Shown: positions 5,281 through 12,410 of the stretch, piece after piece
How the letters are laid out: the number at the start of each line of letters is the position of its first letter
Numbering within the stretch: the first letter of the stretch is position 1
Assembly (NCBI GenBank): GCA_048883405.1
Contig: JBHLQS010000015.1
Coordinates: 1-29,923, forward strand
Direction: 5' to 3'
Length of the DNA stretch: 29,923 bases
Source: SMTZ1-83 sp048883405
GTDB lineage: Archaea > Asgardarchaeota > Thorarchaeia > Thorarchaeales > Thorarchaeaceae
The notes under the pieces: model-generated
What the model saw: the letters and a program-made list of their open reading frames with translations, nothing else
What the model was told of the DNA's origin: nothing
Database searches by the model: none
Translations under genes and position numbers: made by a program

Positions 5281-8040
5281 CTAGTACAGCTCTACTTCGA
5301 CCCAGAAGGTAGCCCAGTCGGAGTCGAATGTTGGCTCGCCGCTCTTGACATTGTCCCAGAACAGCAATCGTATCTGATAGTTCATTCCGGGACTCATGGA
5401 AACGTCCTGTGCATCATCACTGTTCAGTGGAATCATGAACTCGATCACATTCTCTCCATTTGCAAACTCTGTGGAGTTAGTACCAGAGGAGTCTTCAGCC
5501 CATGAACCGTCGTAGCCGATATGTCCGTCATAGAACCCATGTCCATCATAGTCTACCAGACGAATATCAGCATCGCCGGGGGAGCCAAGTGGAGCAATCT
5601 GCAATCCGAAAGCATCCTCACCTTTCGTGTAGTTGTCCATCTGTATTCCATAGTAGATGTGGGTCGAGTTGATTCCGGTGTATACAGTGGCACCGTAGTT
5701 GCCGCCAAACACTACATCATAGCTGTTCAGATTGGTTTTCTCCCAAGCAGATAGAGTACCATCCATCTCCACCGATTGAAGAGCGCTATCTGGTGCTATC
5801 CAATCAGCAGTGGTACGGTTCAAGTACTGCTCATACATCGTATAGTCAATCTCGTAGATCTTGACGGTTCCGAGATTAGAGCTTGTGAACGGATTTATGA
5901 AAGCCCCATGCAACTCAACTGGCATATGTGAAGTCCATCGCTCGTCCTGCATATAGAATCGGTCCATTGAGACCCTGTCAGTCGAGAGGCCCATGGCTTG
6001 ACCTTCCTCTTCAGTGACTGGCTCACCAAATACCATCAGCTTGTAGAGCGTAGAATCGAAGAAGGGATCAAGCATATACTCTGTTTCAATGACATCTGTA
6101 GTTTCAGGATTGTCACCCATGTACCATGCATCGTCTATGAGGCCCTTACCAAACCTGTCCTCAGCGATTCGAACCATCCAGGGCCACTTGCCATCATCGC
6201 CACCTGCCCATGAGGTTCGATGGCCGTAGTAGACTAGCACATGCGTTGTATTCCACTGCTTGAATGTCTTCAATGACTCTGTCAGATTTAACGCCATCAA
6301 AGCATAGCCCATTAGCGCAATTTGCGTCCGATTCCATGTTGCATTATCGACTATCGTTTGTACCTCTCCGGCGCCATTTATCCAATATCCGTAGTCCCAC
6401 CAGCTAGCCACAATGGCATCATCTGGTAGAACATCACGAACGTAAGTCATAGAGGTCTGCCAGTCCGTGTAGCGCGCGCCAGCTGAGAGTGAGTCCTGTG
6501 CAAACTCTGGTGGGCCCACATAGGTGGAGGCATAGTATGCTCCAAGATACAGATTGAGTGAAAGAAGCAGTGCCACGAATGCAAAGGCCACAATGGCATG
6601 CTCTGATGTCAAGGATGAGCTCATTCTGAATCTCCGTCTCTCAAAGACCGACTTCTGTGTGACCACCTTCGCAAATGGTGATAGCATTCCATTTACTGCA
6701 ACCGCAGAGAGAATAGCCACGCCAGGTGCCAGAATTAGACTAAGCCGAATCATGCTACCTGCGAAGTATACCGAAGTCAGGCCAAAGAGGAACATCAGCC
6801 AGTCCTCATCGCGCCCGCGCCTGAAGAGAAAATACATTCCGAGGGGGAAGAAGAAGATCAGAAGGTTCAATGTATGATAGAAGCTTCCCCATGGACTAGG
6901 CAGATGTTCTGCAACCGAGGCAAAGATTCTCTGGTCCAGACGTGTAAAAGGATTAATGACTGTAAGGAATTTGCTCCCCAAAGTCACTATTGGATTGGAT
7001 GTAAAGGGTCGGATGCCAAGCTCTACTGTTCCTGCGTATCCAAGATATGCGGCAATTCCCGCTATGGGAGTAATTAGTCCTATCAGGATTGGCTTCATGT
7101 GAGGTGCTAGGAATGTTGCAGTGGCCTCTCTATATCTCTCAACACGTAGCCATATCTCGTAGCCTGCAAGCAGTACTCCAACACCGATTGGAGCCAAAGT
7201 GGAAAATGTTGTGAGGTTTTCAAACCCATTACGTGGTATAAGCCCTCCAATGAAGATACCAAGTGCCACTGTGATTAGATACGAGTTAAGAAGACGCCTG
7301 CTATAGCGTCCGGTGATAAGCATCAAGCCTGCATAGAGAGCGAACAGGCCAAGGAGAAAATCGCCACCTCCCCATGATATTAAGAGATAGCCCAAAGCCA
7401 GACCTGCACCTAGAGCTGAGGGTAGAGAGCCTCGTTTTGTGCTCCTAATAAAGAAGAATGTGGAAACCACAATGGCGAATACCCCTACGCACTCATTGTC
7501 AAAGAAACCGGCTACTGTTCTCTGAATGAATGCTGGAATGAACGCTAGGAAGAGTGCACTGAGAAGGCCGACTGTGTTGTTCATGAGTTCGCGTCCCAGG
7601 AAAAATGCTGCAACTGCTGTGAGCGCTCCCAGAAAAGCTGGCATGACAAGGGACACCGTGAGGACATCAACACTGATTCCAATTCCATTGAGTACGAAGT
7701 AGAAGAATGAACTTGTGAAGGGAACTCCAACATAGGCTGTAGTGGTGATGTCACGACCAAATGGGACCCATGTTGTTTGATCAAACCATGTGAAGAAGGC
7801 CCCATAGCCGTTGTGGACTACGTAATCAGTGACCTTCAATTGAAACCATGGATCGAATGCCCGGAGAACTGGTTGTGAGTCAAGAAGTGGGTATAGACGT
7901 AGTATTAACGCCGCGAAGAAGATGATGATTAAAGCTGTGACCAAAATCACGGAGCCACGTGAGATCTTTGCCTTCGGTCGATGGAATACTTGTCTAAGGA
8001 ACCTACCAGCCGACCGTTTGAACCTATCATATCTGGACAT
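5281..8040 (-). CDS. aglB: Oligosaccharyltransferase AglB/STT3 with C-terminal CBM9-like domain
   Basis: Catalytic membrane enzyme that moves lipid-linked glycan onto Asn of N-x-S/T sequons on the outside of the cell. The 919-residue protein begins with a basic cytoplasmic tail and a first membrane helix (about 31-50), and has roughly a dozen helices up to about residue 500. First-loop catalytic Asp63 is in AFDPWFQ. The second acidic motif is D181-N182-E183 (GFFDNECVG). The sequon-recognition motif is W547-W548-D549-Y550-G551. A soluble domain follows. From about residue 755 a beta-rich segment starts with DGTLSAWEKTN and contains THIYYGIQMDN, resembling CBM9/DOMON-type sugar-binding domains. 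The likely promoter is TTTTTAGC at about 8095-8102 on the minus strand. Confidence 0.95.
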   Translation of the reverse strand: MSRYDRFKRSAGRFLRQVFHRPKAKISRGSVILVTALIIIFFAALILRLYPLLDSQPVLRAFDPWFQLKVTDYVVHNGYGAFFTWFDQTTWVPFGRDITTTAYVGVPFTSSFFYFVLNGIGISVDVLTVSLVMPAFLGALTAVAAFFLGRELMNNTVGLLSALFLAFIPAFIQRTVAGFFDNECVGVFAIVVSTFFFIRSTKRGSLPSALGAGLALGYLLISWGGGDFLLGLFALYAGLMLITGRYSRRLLNSYLITVALGIFIGGLIPRNGFENLTTFSTLAPIGVGVLLAGYEIWLRVERYREATATFLAPHMKPILIGLITPIAGIAAYLGYAGTVELGIRPFTSNPIVTLGSKFLTVINPFTRLDQRIFASVAEHLPSPWGSFYHTLNLLIFFFPLGMYFLFRRGRDEDWLMFLFGLTSVYFAGSMIRLSLILAPGVAILSAVAVNGMLSPFAKVVTQKSVFERRRFRMSSSLTSEHAIVAFAFVALLLSLNLYLGAYYASTYVGPPEFAQDSLSAGARYTDWQTSMTYVRDVLPDDAIVASWWDYGYWINGAGEVQTIVDNATWNRTQIALMGYALMALNLTESLKTFKQWNTTHVLVYYGHRTSWAGGDDGKWPWMVRIAEDRFGKGLIDDAWYMGDNPETTDVIETEYMLDPFFDSTLYKLMVFGEPVTEEEGQAMGLSTDRVSMDRFYMQDERWTSHMPVELHGAFINPFTSSNLGTVKIYEIDYTMYEQYLNRTTADWIAPDSALQSVEMDGTLSAWEKTNLNSYDVVFGGNYGATVYTGINSTHIYYGIQMDNYTKGEDAFGLQIAPLGSPGDADIRLVDYDGHGFYDGHIGYDGSWAEDSSGTNSTEFANGENVIEFMIPLNSDDAQDVSMSPGMNYQIRLLFWDNVKSGEPTFDSDWATFWVEVELY

Positions 8041-8210
8041 ATGGAGTGTTCTCTCCGTTCTGACTCGAAGTCATCCGTGCAGATTCTGGTTGTGCTAAAA
8101 AGGTTGCTGTTAGTATTACTACTGTACAGCTGGTTTTGAAACAATAATTAACGTCCGCAGATGGCGGCGCTTCTATGGAAATGAGGATCTTGGAGCAGAA
8201 GCCAAGAGTG
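8041..8210 (-). other. 170-base gap between gcvH and aglB (same strand)
   Basis: No convincing ORF is seen. On the minus strand, just after gcvH, a short GC stem CCGC-CATCT-GCGG (8155-8167) is followed by the AT-rich run ACGTTAATTATTG, a weak candidate terminator. Further along, TTTTTAGC (about 8095-8102) is a TATA-like box placing aglB transcription start near 8070, about 30 bases before its ATG. The GGAGAG before aglB is a possible ribosome site. Confidence 0.35.
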
Positions 8211-8612
8211 TCATTCAGCGGAAGCTATGAGCTCGCTGTAGGCCTTGGCATCCATAAGAGCGTCTATCTCGGCATCAAGATTGGATGGCTTGATCTTGAA
8301 CATCCAACCTTTACCATAAGGCTCTTCGTTTACTAGCTCAGGGGCATCCTCGAGGTTGGAGTTGACCTCAACAATCTCTCCAGAGAGGGGTGAGAATACA
8401 TCAGAAGAAGCCTTCATGGACTCAACGAGTCCGCATTCGGAATCCGCCTCAACACTAGAGCCCACTTCTGGCAGCTCCACAAATGTGATCTCATGAAGTG
8501 AATGCTGAGCGTAGTCTGTTATGCCTACAATTGCAAGATCGCCCTCGACCTTGATCCATTCGTGATCCTTACTATATTTCAATTCATCAGGGACACTGGT
8601 TCCTTCAGACAT
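8211..8612 (-). CDS. gcvH: Glycine cleavage system H protein
   Basis: Lipoyl carrier that shuttles the aminomethyl group between the P, T and L proteins of the glycine cleavage system. The 133-residue product has the standard biotinyl/lipoyl fold, with YSKDHEWI near the N-terminus. The lipoylation lysine is K67 within ECGLVESMKASSDVFSPLSG. The C-terminal GWMFKI and LMDAKAYSEL segments also match. Start ATG 8612 is preceded by GGTGG on the minus strand. A TATA-like box in the 56-base gap suggests an internal promoter in addition to read-through from gcvT. No gcvP or lipoate ligase gene is in the window. Confidence 0.96.
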   Translation of the reverse strand: MSEGTSVPDELKYSKDHEWIKVEGDLAIVGITDYAQHSLHEITFVELPEVGSSVEADSECGLVESMKASSDVFSPLSGEIVEVNSNLEDAPELVNEEPYGKGWMFKIKPSNLDAEIDALMDAKAYSELIASAE

Positions 8613-8648
8613 GATGGTCCACCGTTGTTTCCCGGAGTATGCATGCTA

Positions 8649-8656
8649 CCTTTAAA
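8649..8656 (-). promoter_or_regulatory. TATA-like box upstream of gcvH
   Basis: On the minus strand TTTAAAGG lies about 37-44 bases before the gcvH ATG at 8612, preceded by purine/pyrimidine sequence that could act as a TFB site. It gives an expected start near 8627 and a 15-base leader containing the GGTGG ribosome site. Confidence 0.45.
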
Positions 8657-8668
8657 TCAAACGGCTAG

Positions 8669-9814
8669 TCAAGAGGACCGAGTTGAGCCATATTTCTCTG
8701 GGTCATAGAAGGGCCACTTCGTCACTCTAGCCTTTCTGAGCCGTCCTTTGATGTTGATCTCGACGATGGCATCCTCCTCCACGACACTTGGCTTTACATA
8801 GGCCAAGCCGATTCCATTCCGAAGAAGAGGCGACATCACTCCACTAGAAACCTTCCCAATCGACTCACCCTCAAAGAGCACTTCGTAGTCCTTTCGTGGC
8901 ACACCACGATCAATCATGACTAATCCTATTCGAGTCTTTGCGACACCCTCTTCCTTCTGTCGTTTGAGCTCATCATAGCCAATATAATGAGGGTCTACCT
9001 TGAACTTGACTGCATAAGGAATCCTTGCCTCCAAGGGGGACGTTTTCTCGTCAATGTCATTTCCATATAGTACCAAGCCAGCCTCCAGTCGTGTCGAGTC
9101 ACGAGCCCCAAGACCGCAGGGTTTGGCTCCAAACTCCTGACCTTGTTCAAGCAGGAGTTCCCAGAATGCAACCGCCTTTTTCTTTCCCTCAACACTGCAT
9201 GGAGTATCAAGCACCAGAAGCTCTGCGCCATCCTCCCCAGTATACCCCGTGCGACACAAGTAGACTCTGTATCCAGAGAGGTCTACAAGATTGCTTGTGA
9301 ACCTGCCATATTCACTCAGATCTCTTCTAGCAATCTTGCTTAGCAATGCCATGGCCTTCGGGCCCTGGACTGCAATCATAGTAATCTCGTCTGTACGGTC
9401 GTCTACCTCGACATCGAAATCCTTGAGGTGCTTATTGAGATGGGCACTGATCTTGGGTCCATTGGCTGCGTTGGTGACCCAGATATACTCCTGTTCATCA
9501 ACACGATATAGCATGAGGTCATCATGAATGCCCCCTTGCTCATTCAGACATGTGGTATACTGACCGCCATTTACATTTAGCTTACTGACATTATTCGAAG
9601 TCATTGTCTGAAGAAATTCTAGAGCCTGTGGGCCTTTTATGAAAAAACGGAACATATGTGACGTGTCGAAAATCCCCACACCGTCCCTCACAGCCATATG
9701 CTCTTCGCGAATGTCTGTGTAGCGGACTGGCATCTCCCAACCTGAGAAGGGGACTATATCGCCGTGGCTTTTGTGCCAATCGTAGAGTTGAGTTTGCTTG
9801 AGCGGTGCATTCAT
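8669..9814 (-). CDS. gcvT: Glycine cleavage system T protein (aminomethyltransferase)
   Basis: Takes the aminomethyl group from H-protein, releases ammonia and leaves methylene on the reduced pterin carrier. The 381-residue product has family length. It carries GWEMPVRY and the VGIFDTSHM block near the N-terminus, MTSNNV, and NGGQYTTCLNEQGGIHDDLM around residues 82-101. RTGYTGEDGAEL (about 211) and CGLGARDSTRLEAGL (about 250) are the pterin and active-site regions. Start ATG 9814 is preferred over the adjoining in-frame TTG 9817, with GGTGAT upstream on the minus strand. gcvH follows downstream on the same strand, while folP is divergent across a 118-base promoter region. Confidence 0.96.
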   Translation of the reverse strand: MNAPLKQTQLYDWHKSHGDIVPFSGWEMPVRYTDIREEHMAVRDGVGIFDTSHMFRFFIKGPQALEFLQTMTSNNVSKLNVNGGQYTTCLNEQGGIHDDLMLYRVDEQEYIWVTNAANGPKISAHLNKHLKDFDVEVDDRTDEITMIAVQGPKAMALLSKIARRDLSEYGRFTSNLVDLSGYRVYLCRTGYTGEDGAELLVLDTPCSVEGKKKAVAFWELLLEQGQEFGAKPCGLGARDSTRLEAGLVLYGNDIDEKTSPLEARIPYAVKFKVDPHYIGYDELKRQKEEGVAKTRIGLVMIDRGVPRKDYEVLFEGESIGKVSSGVMSPLLRNGIGLAYVKPSVVEEDAIVEINIKGRLRKARVTKWPFYDPEKYGSTRSS

Positions 9815-9852
9815 CAAATATCACCAGGGCTGGGCTGAGTTGGTTATGAACA

Positions 9853-9898
9853 CGTTAAGACTTTGATGGTACATTTGAGATTCCGTTATCCTTTATTG
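9853..9898. promoter_or_regulatory. Divergent promoter region of gcvT and folP
   Basis: On the minus strand CTTAACG (about 9853-9860) is a TATA-like element for gcvT, giving a leader of about 18 bases. On the plus strand CTTTATTG (9891-9898) is a TATA-like element for folP, placing its start near 9920. That position favours folP translation from GTG 9933 rather than TTG 9918. Shared control of a carrier-using gene and a carrier-making operon is plausible but not shown. Confidence 0.4.
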
Positions 9899-9932
9899 TG
9901 TTCACCTATACCCTCGATTGAGGTCCTCAATA

Positions 9933-11147
9933 GTGACTCCCTATATAGTCAAAATTAATCGTCTTGAGGTTGGAGTGAATTCTACAGCTCGTGTGATGGG
10001 GGTCATAAACCTCTCTTCAGAGTCCTTCTACTCCGGCTCTGTTGTGACTTCAAAGGAGGGTATCCTCAAGACAATCAAACGGATGGAAAAGGATGGCGTG
10101 GACATAATTGATGTTGGTGGAGCCTCCACTGCTCCTGAGAGTGTATATGGCACTCAGAAAGTATCTGCGAAAGAAGAACTGGAAAGAGTGAAAGAGAGTC
10201 TTGAGGAAATACTAGATTGTGCCAGCGTTCCTGTATCAATTGACACTACTTCATCCAAAGTGGCAGAGTTCGCTCTGGATTCTGGTGCATCACTTGTCAA
10301 TGATATATCAGGTCTTCGAGCAGATCCAAAGATGGCAACACTCGTTGCAAAAAGAGATGTTCCAGTGGTATTGATGTCACTGTGTGAGAAACCTTGTAAT
10401 ACCATTCAGCAGTCACTATATGCGCTTAGTGAGAGTCTGGAGTTAGCTCATGCTGCAGGCATCGCAGATGAACGGATCATCGTTGACCCAGGAATTGGGT
10501 TTGGAAAACCTCCTGAAACCGACTTCGAACTGATTCGGCATCTGAAACGATTTACTATGTGGGGATACCCCGTTCTCGTTGGAGTTTCAAGAAAGGCGTT
10601 CATCGGAAATCTGCTTGGGCAGACAGATCCAAACGACCGGTTGACAGGAACCATTGGAACTACATCAGTCGCAGTGGCTAGAGGCGCAAGTATTATCAGA
10701 GCGCATGACGTCATGGAGGCCAGACAGGCTGCCTCTGTGGGGGAGAAACTTAGGAATTGGACTAGAGAGACTGAACGCGACATCGAGCTTCTGGGAACTA
10801 TAGATGAAAGAGCGGCTGAGATAGTGATTGAACAGATTGGTACTGGAGCTGATATCAGACGGGCCCTCTCTAGGAAAGCTGTCACTCTTAGCCTCCTGCT
10901 CAAGAACGTAAAGACTCCAGCAGCCCTGATTATCAAGCAAGAAATACTCGCGCTAGGCGGGGATGCAGCTTATCATACAGATGTGATTGACTCTGGGGTA
11001 GAAAGGACAGGTGTCTTGGTCATGGGGTCGCCGCTTCAGCTTGAAAGACTCACTGGCAAATTACTTCGGATGGATTATTTTGGGTTGCCCAGAGTTGGCA
11101 TGACCATCAAAAGCCTGATGGAGAAACGAGAGAAGAAGCTAGGGTGA
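9933..11147 (+). CDS. folP: Dihydropteroate synthase with extra C-terminal domain
   Basis: TIM-barrel enzyme joining a pterin diphosphate to p-aminobenzoate or a related arylamine in pterin-carrier synthesis. Family motifs are visible: MGVINLSSESF, DIIDVGGAST, SIDTTSS, LVNDISG, VDPGIGFGKP, LVGVSRKAFIG and RAHDV. The usual GGESTRP loop reads GGASTAP, so its Glu and Arg are both Ala. After the barrel (about residue 275) comes a roughly 125-residue domain with LKNVKTPAALIIKQEILALG and LVMGSPLQLERLTGKL, which resembles a segment I recall at the N-terminus of some bacterial enzymes. GTG 9933 has GAGGT 8 bases upstream and fits the TATA box at 9891; TTG 9918 is the alternative. mptE follows directly. 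Confidence 0.9.
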   Translation: MTPYIVKINRLEVGVNSTARVMGVINLSSESFYSGSVVTSKEGILKTIKRMEKDGVDIIDVGGASTAPESVYGTQKVSAKEELERVKESLEEILDCASVPVSIDTTSSKVAEFALDSGASLVNDISGLRADPKMATLVAKRDVPVVLMSLCEKPCNTIQQSLYALSESLELAHAAGIADERIIVDPGIGFGKPPETDFELIRHLKRFTMWGYPVLVGVSRKAFIGNLLGQTDPNDRLTGTIGTTSVAVARGASIIRAHDVMEARQAASVGEKLRNWTRETERDIELLGTIDERAAEIVIEQIGTGADIRRALSRKAVTLSLLLKNVKTPAALIIKQEILALGGDAAYHTDVIDSGVERTGVLVMGSPLQLERLTGKLLRMDYFGLPRVGMTIKSLMEKREKKLG

Positions 11148-11152
11148 TTCGA

Positions 11153-11866
11153 ATGGAATGGAAGGACTGGGAGCCCCATTACAATCGGATTGTCGACAGA
11201 CTGGCACTTGACCCTCAGGCAGACCGTAATGCCACATCACTCTTAGACTCGCTTCTCAAAGACCACCCGCAGGGCCCAATCCTTAGGAAACTTGAGGGTA
11301 TCCTCGAAAACAAGAATGTTGTAATATGTGGTGCAGGACCTTCATTGGAGCGGCATCTCAAGACAACAATCCCGTCAAAGGGACTTACCAATGTGGTCTA
11401 CGTGGCTTCTGATGGTGCAGCATCCGCTCTGCTCGAGTTCGATTACAAATGCGATATACTTGTGACGGATCTAGACGGGGACCCTGATGCCCTGGGAGAA
11501 GTCATCCGGAAGGGGGCGATACCAATAGTGCATGCACATGGAGACAACATGGACAAAGTGGCCGAGTTTGTTCCAGGACTAGACACCGTACTTGGAAGCA
11601 CACAGGTTGAGCCTACCGAGCGTGTCCTTCTCTGGGGAGGCTTTACAGATGGAGACAGAGCATGTTATCTTGTTTCGCATTATAATCCAGCTTGTATGGT
11701 TCTGGCAGGAATGGACTTTGGTGACATGGTCGGGAGATGGTCCAAGCCAGGACATAGATCCAATTTTGTAGCAGATGAAAGAAAGAGAGAGAAACTGGTG
11801 ATAGCACGTGAGCTTATCTCAGATCTGAAGTCTCGTGTCGATCTCGACATCATCTTACTGAAATAG
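11153..11866 (+). CDS. mptE: 6-hydroxymethyl-7,8-dihydropterin pyrophosphokinase MptE
   Basis: Archaeal (DUF115) kinase that makes the 6-hydroxymethyldihydropterin diphosphate used by dihydropteroate synthase, replacing bacterial FolK. The 237-residue product has VVICGAGPSLE (nucleotide-binding loop), YVASDGAASALLE, VTDLDGDPD (metal-binding acidic motif) and VHAHGDN, all typical of the family. ATG 11153 is preferred, with GGTGA ending 6 bases before it. An in-frame GTG at 11144 overlaps the folP stop codon. The tight folP-mptE pair covers two consecutive steps of pterin-carrier synthesis. Confidence 0.93.
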   Translation: MEWKDWEPHYNRIVDRLALDPQADRNATSLLDSLLKDHPQGPILRKLEGILENKNVVICGAGPSLERHLKTTIPSKGLTNVVYVASDGAASALLEFDYKCDILVTDLDGDPDALGEVIRKGAIPIVHAHGDNMDKVAEFVPGLDTVLGSTQVEPTERVLLWGGFTDGDRACYLVSHYNPACMVLAGMDFGDMVGRWSKPGHRSNFVADERKREKLVIARELISDLKSRVDLDIILLK

Positions 11867-11886
11867 AGTAGAATGCAAACTTATTG

Positions 11887-12306
11887 TCATGAGATCTTCA
11901 GCGTGAACATGTAGCTAAAGACCAGGAAAGCCACTCCAGCAAGAATCATTCCCAACACGAGGAGCCTTGTGGCATAGCCAGGCTGAAAGACGTACTTTGA
12001 GGAATAATACACGAGACCGAGGCCAATGACCCCAATCATAACCACGACCGAGGCCACGATTCCTTCCATCCCGAGCTGAACGTCAATCCCTGGTGCAATG
12101 AGAATAGGGGCGCCGCTGCCGGAGGGATTACCAGCAATGGCCGGTGGCGTTCGAATGAGAGTGTAAAGGTTGCCGCCTAGTATGAACAGGATAGCTATGA
12201 AAGCAAGTCCAAACAGAACAATGTCCGGAGGCCTTTGGGGCATCCCAAACCTTGGCCTTGTGAGTCGTACTCTTGGCTTAATGATGAATTTTGGCCACCA
12301 GGGCAA
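11887..12306 (-). CDS. Three-helix membrane protein resembling Ost3/Ost6 C-terminal region
   Basis: A 139-residue protein with a basic cytoplasmic-like N-terminus and three membrane helices at about 28-50, 80-101 and 112-135. By eye it parallels the last three helices of eukaryotic Ost3/Ost6 (human TUSC3/MAGT1): GGNLYTLIRTPPAIAGNP here against SGQMWNHIRGPPYAHKNP there. An 'xQFGxE/AQFVAE'-like segment precedes the second helix, and a closing 'LVFSYMF' matches 'LFFSWML'. It lacks the thioredoxin domain of Ost3/6. If correct, it would be an accessory subunit of the AglB oligosaccharyltransferase encoded 4 kb away. The start is TTG 12306 with AAGGTG upstream; no ATG suits. Homology is inferred from pattern matching only. 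Confidence 0.6.
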   Translation of the reverse strand: MPWWPKFIIKPRVRLTRPRFGMPQRPPDIVLFGLAFIAILFILGGNLYTLIRTPPAIAGNPSGSGAPILIAPGIDVQLGMEGIVASVVVMIGVIGLGLVYYSSKYVFQPGYATRLLVLGMILAGVAFLVFSYMFTLKIS

Positions 12307-12342
12307 ATCAGCACACCTTGAGCGGTTTCGTTTGGCGGTCTG

Positions 12343-12350
12343 CTTTTAAG
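12343..12350. promoter_or_regulatory. Shared TATA-like box between the Ost3/6-like gene and topA
   Basis: CTTTTAAG reads as a TATA-like element on both strands. It lies about 37 bases upstream of the TTG start at 12306 on the minus strand, and about 50-60 bases upstream of topA on the plus strand. One or both genes could use it. Confidence 0.4.
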
Positions 12351-12410
12351 ACTATCGTGGGATGGAAATCTGTACCATACCAATGTGAGGCGAGATAGCT
12401 GTCAAGGGTC

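Noticed and set aside
10448..10936. 162-residue minus-strand ORF inside folP
   Set aside because: It lies wholly antisense to strongly supported folP codons and has no ribosome site or family features.
11887..12306. Ost5/TMEM258-type subunit as an alternative identity
   Set aside because: The helix count and the IRxPP...NP loop fit Ost3/Ost6 better than the two-helix Ost5.
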